From positions 1-6,175 of the forward strand of contig JACQFM010000093.1 of NCBI GenBank assembly GCA_016200035.1: a stretch of DNA of 6,175 nucleotides, in the 5' to 3' direction. This document shows positions 4,220 to 6,175 of the stretch, piece by piece. The notes beneath the pieces were generated by a model. That model saw nothing but the letters and a program-made list of their open reading frames with translations. It had not been told where the DNA came from and searched no databases. How positions within the stretch are numbered: the stretch's first letter is position 1; each line of letters begins with the position of its first letter. This DNA is from Nitrososphaerota archaeon (lineage in GTDB: Archaea; Thermoproteota; Nitrososphaeria; Nitrososphaerales; Nitrosopumilaceae). A program made the position numbers and the translations under genes.

Positions 4220-6004
4220 ATGACTCACCGAGTTGCAGTACTGGATAAAGAGCTATGCCAGCCAAAAAAGTGCGGTCTGGAATGTATCAAGTACTGTCCA
4301 GTGAACAAGTCAGGGGCAGATTGCATAGTACTAAGCGAAGAGACAGGCAAAGCGCAAATCGATGAGAACATTTGTAATGGATGTGGGATTTGTGTCAAGG
4401 TCTGCCCTTTTGACGCAATAACGATTGTTAATCTGGCAGAGGAATTATCTAGTGAAAAAATCCACCAGTTTGGAATAAATTCATTCAGATTATACAAAAT
4501 CCCCACGCCAAAAAAAGGTGAGGTCATGGGACTGCTTGGCAGAAATGGCATGGGAAAAAGTACTATCATCAGCATCTTGTCTGGAAACCTAAAGCCAAAT
4601 CTTGGAAACTATGGATCCCCTCCAGATTGGAGTGATATCTTAAAATATTTTCATGGAACCGAACTAAAATCTCATTTTGAAAAAATTTCTAATGGCCAGC
4701 TTAGAGCATCAATAAAGCCACAGCAAGTTTACAACTTGACAAGGGTCTTTAATGGAACAGCAAAGGAACTTTTAGAAAAATATGATGAAAGGAATATCAC
4801 ACAAGAATTGGTAAGAACATTAGGATTACAAAATTCCCTGGAAAACAAGCTGAACGAACTTAGTGGTGGAGAGCTGCAGAGACTTGCTGTTGCCGTAGTT
4901 GCATCAAAAGAGTCTGACTTTTACTTTTTCGATGAGCCTTCCTCATATAATGATGTATTTCAAAGAATAGGAGTTGCAAGAGTCATTCAAAGTCTTGCAA
5001 AGCTAGGAAAGAGTGTTATGGTAGTAGAGCACGATCTCACAGTTTTGGATTATCTAAGTGACTTTATTGAGGTGCTATATGGAGAACCTGCTGCTTATGG
5101 CATAGTAGCTGGAGTCTTGTCTACAAAGGTTGGGATCAACGTATTTTTGGATGGCTACCTTCCAAACGAAAATGTCAGATTTCGCGATACGGCATTTAGG
5201 TTTGATGCATCAACTTCTTCAGATGAGTTCGTAACTACTGAGACTGTTATAGATTATCCTGCATTGCAAAAAAAATACCCAAACTTTTCTGTTTCAATTA
5301 ATGCTGGAAGGGTACGAAAAAACGAAGTAGTTGGGATAGTTGGAGCAAATGCGTTGGGAAAGACTACGATGATGAAAATGATTGCAGGTGTTGAAAATCC
5401 TGATGCAGGTAAACTTGAAACCAAAGTGAAGATAGCATACAAGCCACAATATCTAACAAACGACTACGATGTGGAAGTTATTTCTCTACTAGAAAAGGCA
5501 AATGGCGGCGCAATAACTGGTACGACAGAAGAGGAGCAGGTAATAGACCCACTTAAGATAAAGAAGTTATACAATAAATCGGTCAAGAATTTATCCGGGG
5601 GGGAATTACAGAAGGTTGCAGTTGTTGCCTGTCTTTTGCAAAAAGTTGATCTGTATGCCCTTGATGAACCTTCAGCATTTTTGGATGTTGAAGACAGGAT
5701 TGCGATTGCAAAGTTAATCCAGAGATTTGTTCGATCCTATGGCAAGTCAGCTATTGTCATAGATCATGATATCCAGCTTATGGATTTGATCTCAGACTCA
5801 ATAATAATTTTTGAAGGAATGCCGGGAAAAGAGGGTCATGCCACAGCCCCTGTGTCAAAAGCCCAAGGAATGAACAGGTTTCTAAAGTCACTTGATATCA
5901 CATACAGGCGAGATGAGACAAGCCTCAGACCACGAGTAAATAAGACAGACAGCAGGCTTGACAGAACGCAGAAAGAGTCTGGACACTTTTACTACAGAAA
6001 TTGA
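4220..6004 (+). CDS. abcE1: ABCE1 (RNase L inhibitor homologue), ribosome-recycling ATPase
   Basis: This 594-residue protein is a full-length ABCE1, matching the usual archaeal length of about 590-600. The N-terminal domain carries two [4Fe-4S] sites (Cys13, 18, 22, 26 and Cys52, 55, 58, 62). The first ATPase domain has Walker A GRNGMGKST (107-115), signature LSGGELQR (214-221), Walker B ending at Asp238-Glu239 and His271. The second has Walker A GANALGKTT (375-383), LSGGELQK (458-465), Asp482-Glu483 and His516. A helix-loop-helix insert (about 135-156) and the C-terminal hinge ending RPRVNK...DR are present. With aPelota or aRF1 it splits terminated or stalled ribosomes into subunits using ATP. 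Minor deviations are Asn244 in the first D-loop, where Leu is usual, and Ala378 in the second P-loop, where Gly is common. It is probably leaderless, and is followed without a gap by a tRNA methyltransferase-like gene. Confidence 0.98.
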   Translation: MTHRVAVLDKELCQPKKCGLECIKYCPVNKSGADCIVLSEETGKAQIDENICNGCGICVKVCPFDAITIVNLAEELSSEKIHQFGINSFRLYKIPTPKKGEVMGLLGRNGMGKSTIISILSGNLKPNLGNYGSPPDWSDILKYFHGTELKSHFEKISNGQLRASIKPQQVYNLTRVFNGTAKELLEKYDERNITQELVRTLGLQNSLENKLNELSGGELQRLAVAVVASKESDFYFFDEPSSYNDVFQRIGVARVIQSLAKLGKSVMVVEHDLTVLDYLSDFIEVLYGEPAAYGIVAGVLSTKVGINVFLDGYLPNENVRFRDTAFRFDASTSSDEFVTTETVIDYPALQKKYPNFSVSINAGRVRKNEVVGIVGANALGKTTMMKMIAGVENPDAGKLETKVKIAYKPQYLTNDYDVEVISLLEKANGGAITGTTEEEQVIDPLKIKKLYNKSVKNLSGGELQKVAVVACLLQKVDLYALDEPSAFLDVEDRIAIAKLIQRFVRSYGKSAIVIDHDIQLMDLISDSIIIFEGMPGKEGHATAPVSKAQGMNRFLKSLDITYRRDETSLRPRVNKTDSRLDRTQKESGHFYYRN

Positions 6005-6009
6005 CTCGG

Positions 6010-6175
6010 ATGTTAAAAGAGGCAGCAGCGGGAGTATTATCAGAAAAGGAGATTGCAGATCTCTATGCAGCCTTTGACCAGGTTGGCGAGATCATAGTTA
6101 TAAGAATACCAGATTCGCTTGTACCTAAGAAAAAAGTGATTGGAGAAATTCTTTTACAAAAAGTAAAAACAGCAA
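6010..6175 (+). CDS. trm5: Trm5/TYW2-family tRNA (guanine-37) methyltransferase, N-terminal part (cut by window edge)
   Basis: Fifty-five residues are visible, starting MLKEAAAGVLSEKE and containing FDQVGEIIVIRIPDSL followed by a basic helix (KKKVIGEILLQKV). This corresponds to the segment of Trm5 and TYW2 proteins just before their RNA-binding and methyltransferase domains, where xFDxxGDIxIIxIPD is characteristic. The methyltransferase core is outside the window, so the exact reaction (m1G37 formation or a wyosine step) cannot be settled. It appears to begin without the extra N-terminal D1 domain of Methanocaldococcus Trm5. The ATG is 5 nt after the ABCE1 stop; an in-frame TTG at 6001 would overlap that stop as TTGA and add three residues. 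No Shine-Dalgarno sequence is seen, so translation may rely on coupling to ABCE1. Together the two genes form a translation-related operon. Confidence 0.75.
   Translation, partial: MLKEAAAGVLSEKEIADLYAAFDQVGEIIVIRIPDSLVPKKKVIGEILLQKVKTA

Noticed and set aside
4225..4575. Minus-strand 116-codon open frame
   Set aside because: It is antisense to the highly conserved iron-sulfur domain of ABCE1; shadow only.

Overview
The window most likely comes from an ammonia-oxidising archaeon of the Thaumarchaeota (Nitrososphaerota). It carries a full-length archaeal ABCE1 ribosome-recycling ATPase, the start of a Trm5/TYW2-type tRNA methyltransferase, a stand-alone 5S rRNA gene, a transketolase split into two genes, archaeal TATA-type promoter elements at short distances from start codons, and a tiny C2H2 zinc-finger gene. 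By eye the G+C is roughly 40%, which would suit a Nitrosotenuis- or Nitrosarchaeum-like lineage. The genus is inference only.

Left part (1-3038, minus strand): a compact sugar-phosphate operon read right to left. First comes a fusion of the transketolase N-terminal (ThDP pyrophosphate) half with a complete ribulose-phosphate 3-epimerase. Next is the transketolase C-terminal half (Pyr plus C-terminal domain), then a small-subfamily transaldolase cut by the left edge. Each junction is a 4-nt ATGA stop/start overlap with a Shine-Dalgarno sequence just upstream. Together the three genes encode the non-oxidative pentose phosphate interconversions apart from ribose-5-phosphate isomerase. The epimerase makes xylulose 5-phosphate, the ketol donor used by the transketolase half it is fused to. 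This fusion is the most notable feature of the window.

Middle part (3039-4022): a divergent promoter region leads to a plus-strand DCC/DUF393-type CxxC thioredoxin-like protein. A 42-residue minus-strand C2H2 zinc-finger protein follows, facing it. A second divergent promoter region with a good TATA box then leads to an 85-residue plus-strand protein of unknown function, which ends tail-to-tail against the 5S rRNA gene.

Right part (4025-6175): 5S rRNA on the minus strand and, divergently, ABCE1 on the plus strand, probably leaderless. A 6-bp-arm inverted repeat sits directly before the ABCE1 ATG. ABCE1 is followed without a gap by a tRNA (guanine-37) methyltransferase-like gene that runs off the right edge, making a small translation-related operon. 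I saw no tRNA gene, CRISPR array or mobile element.
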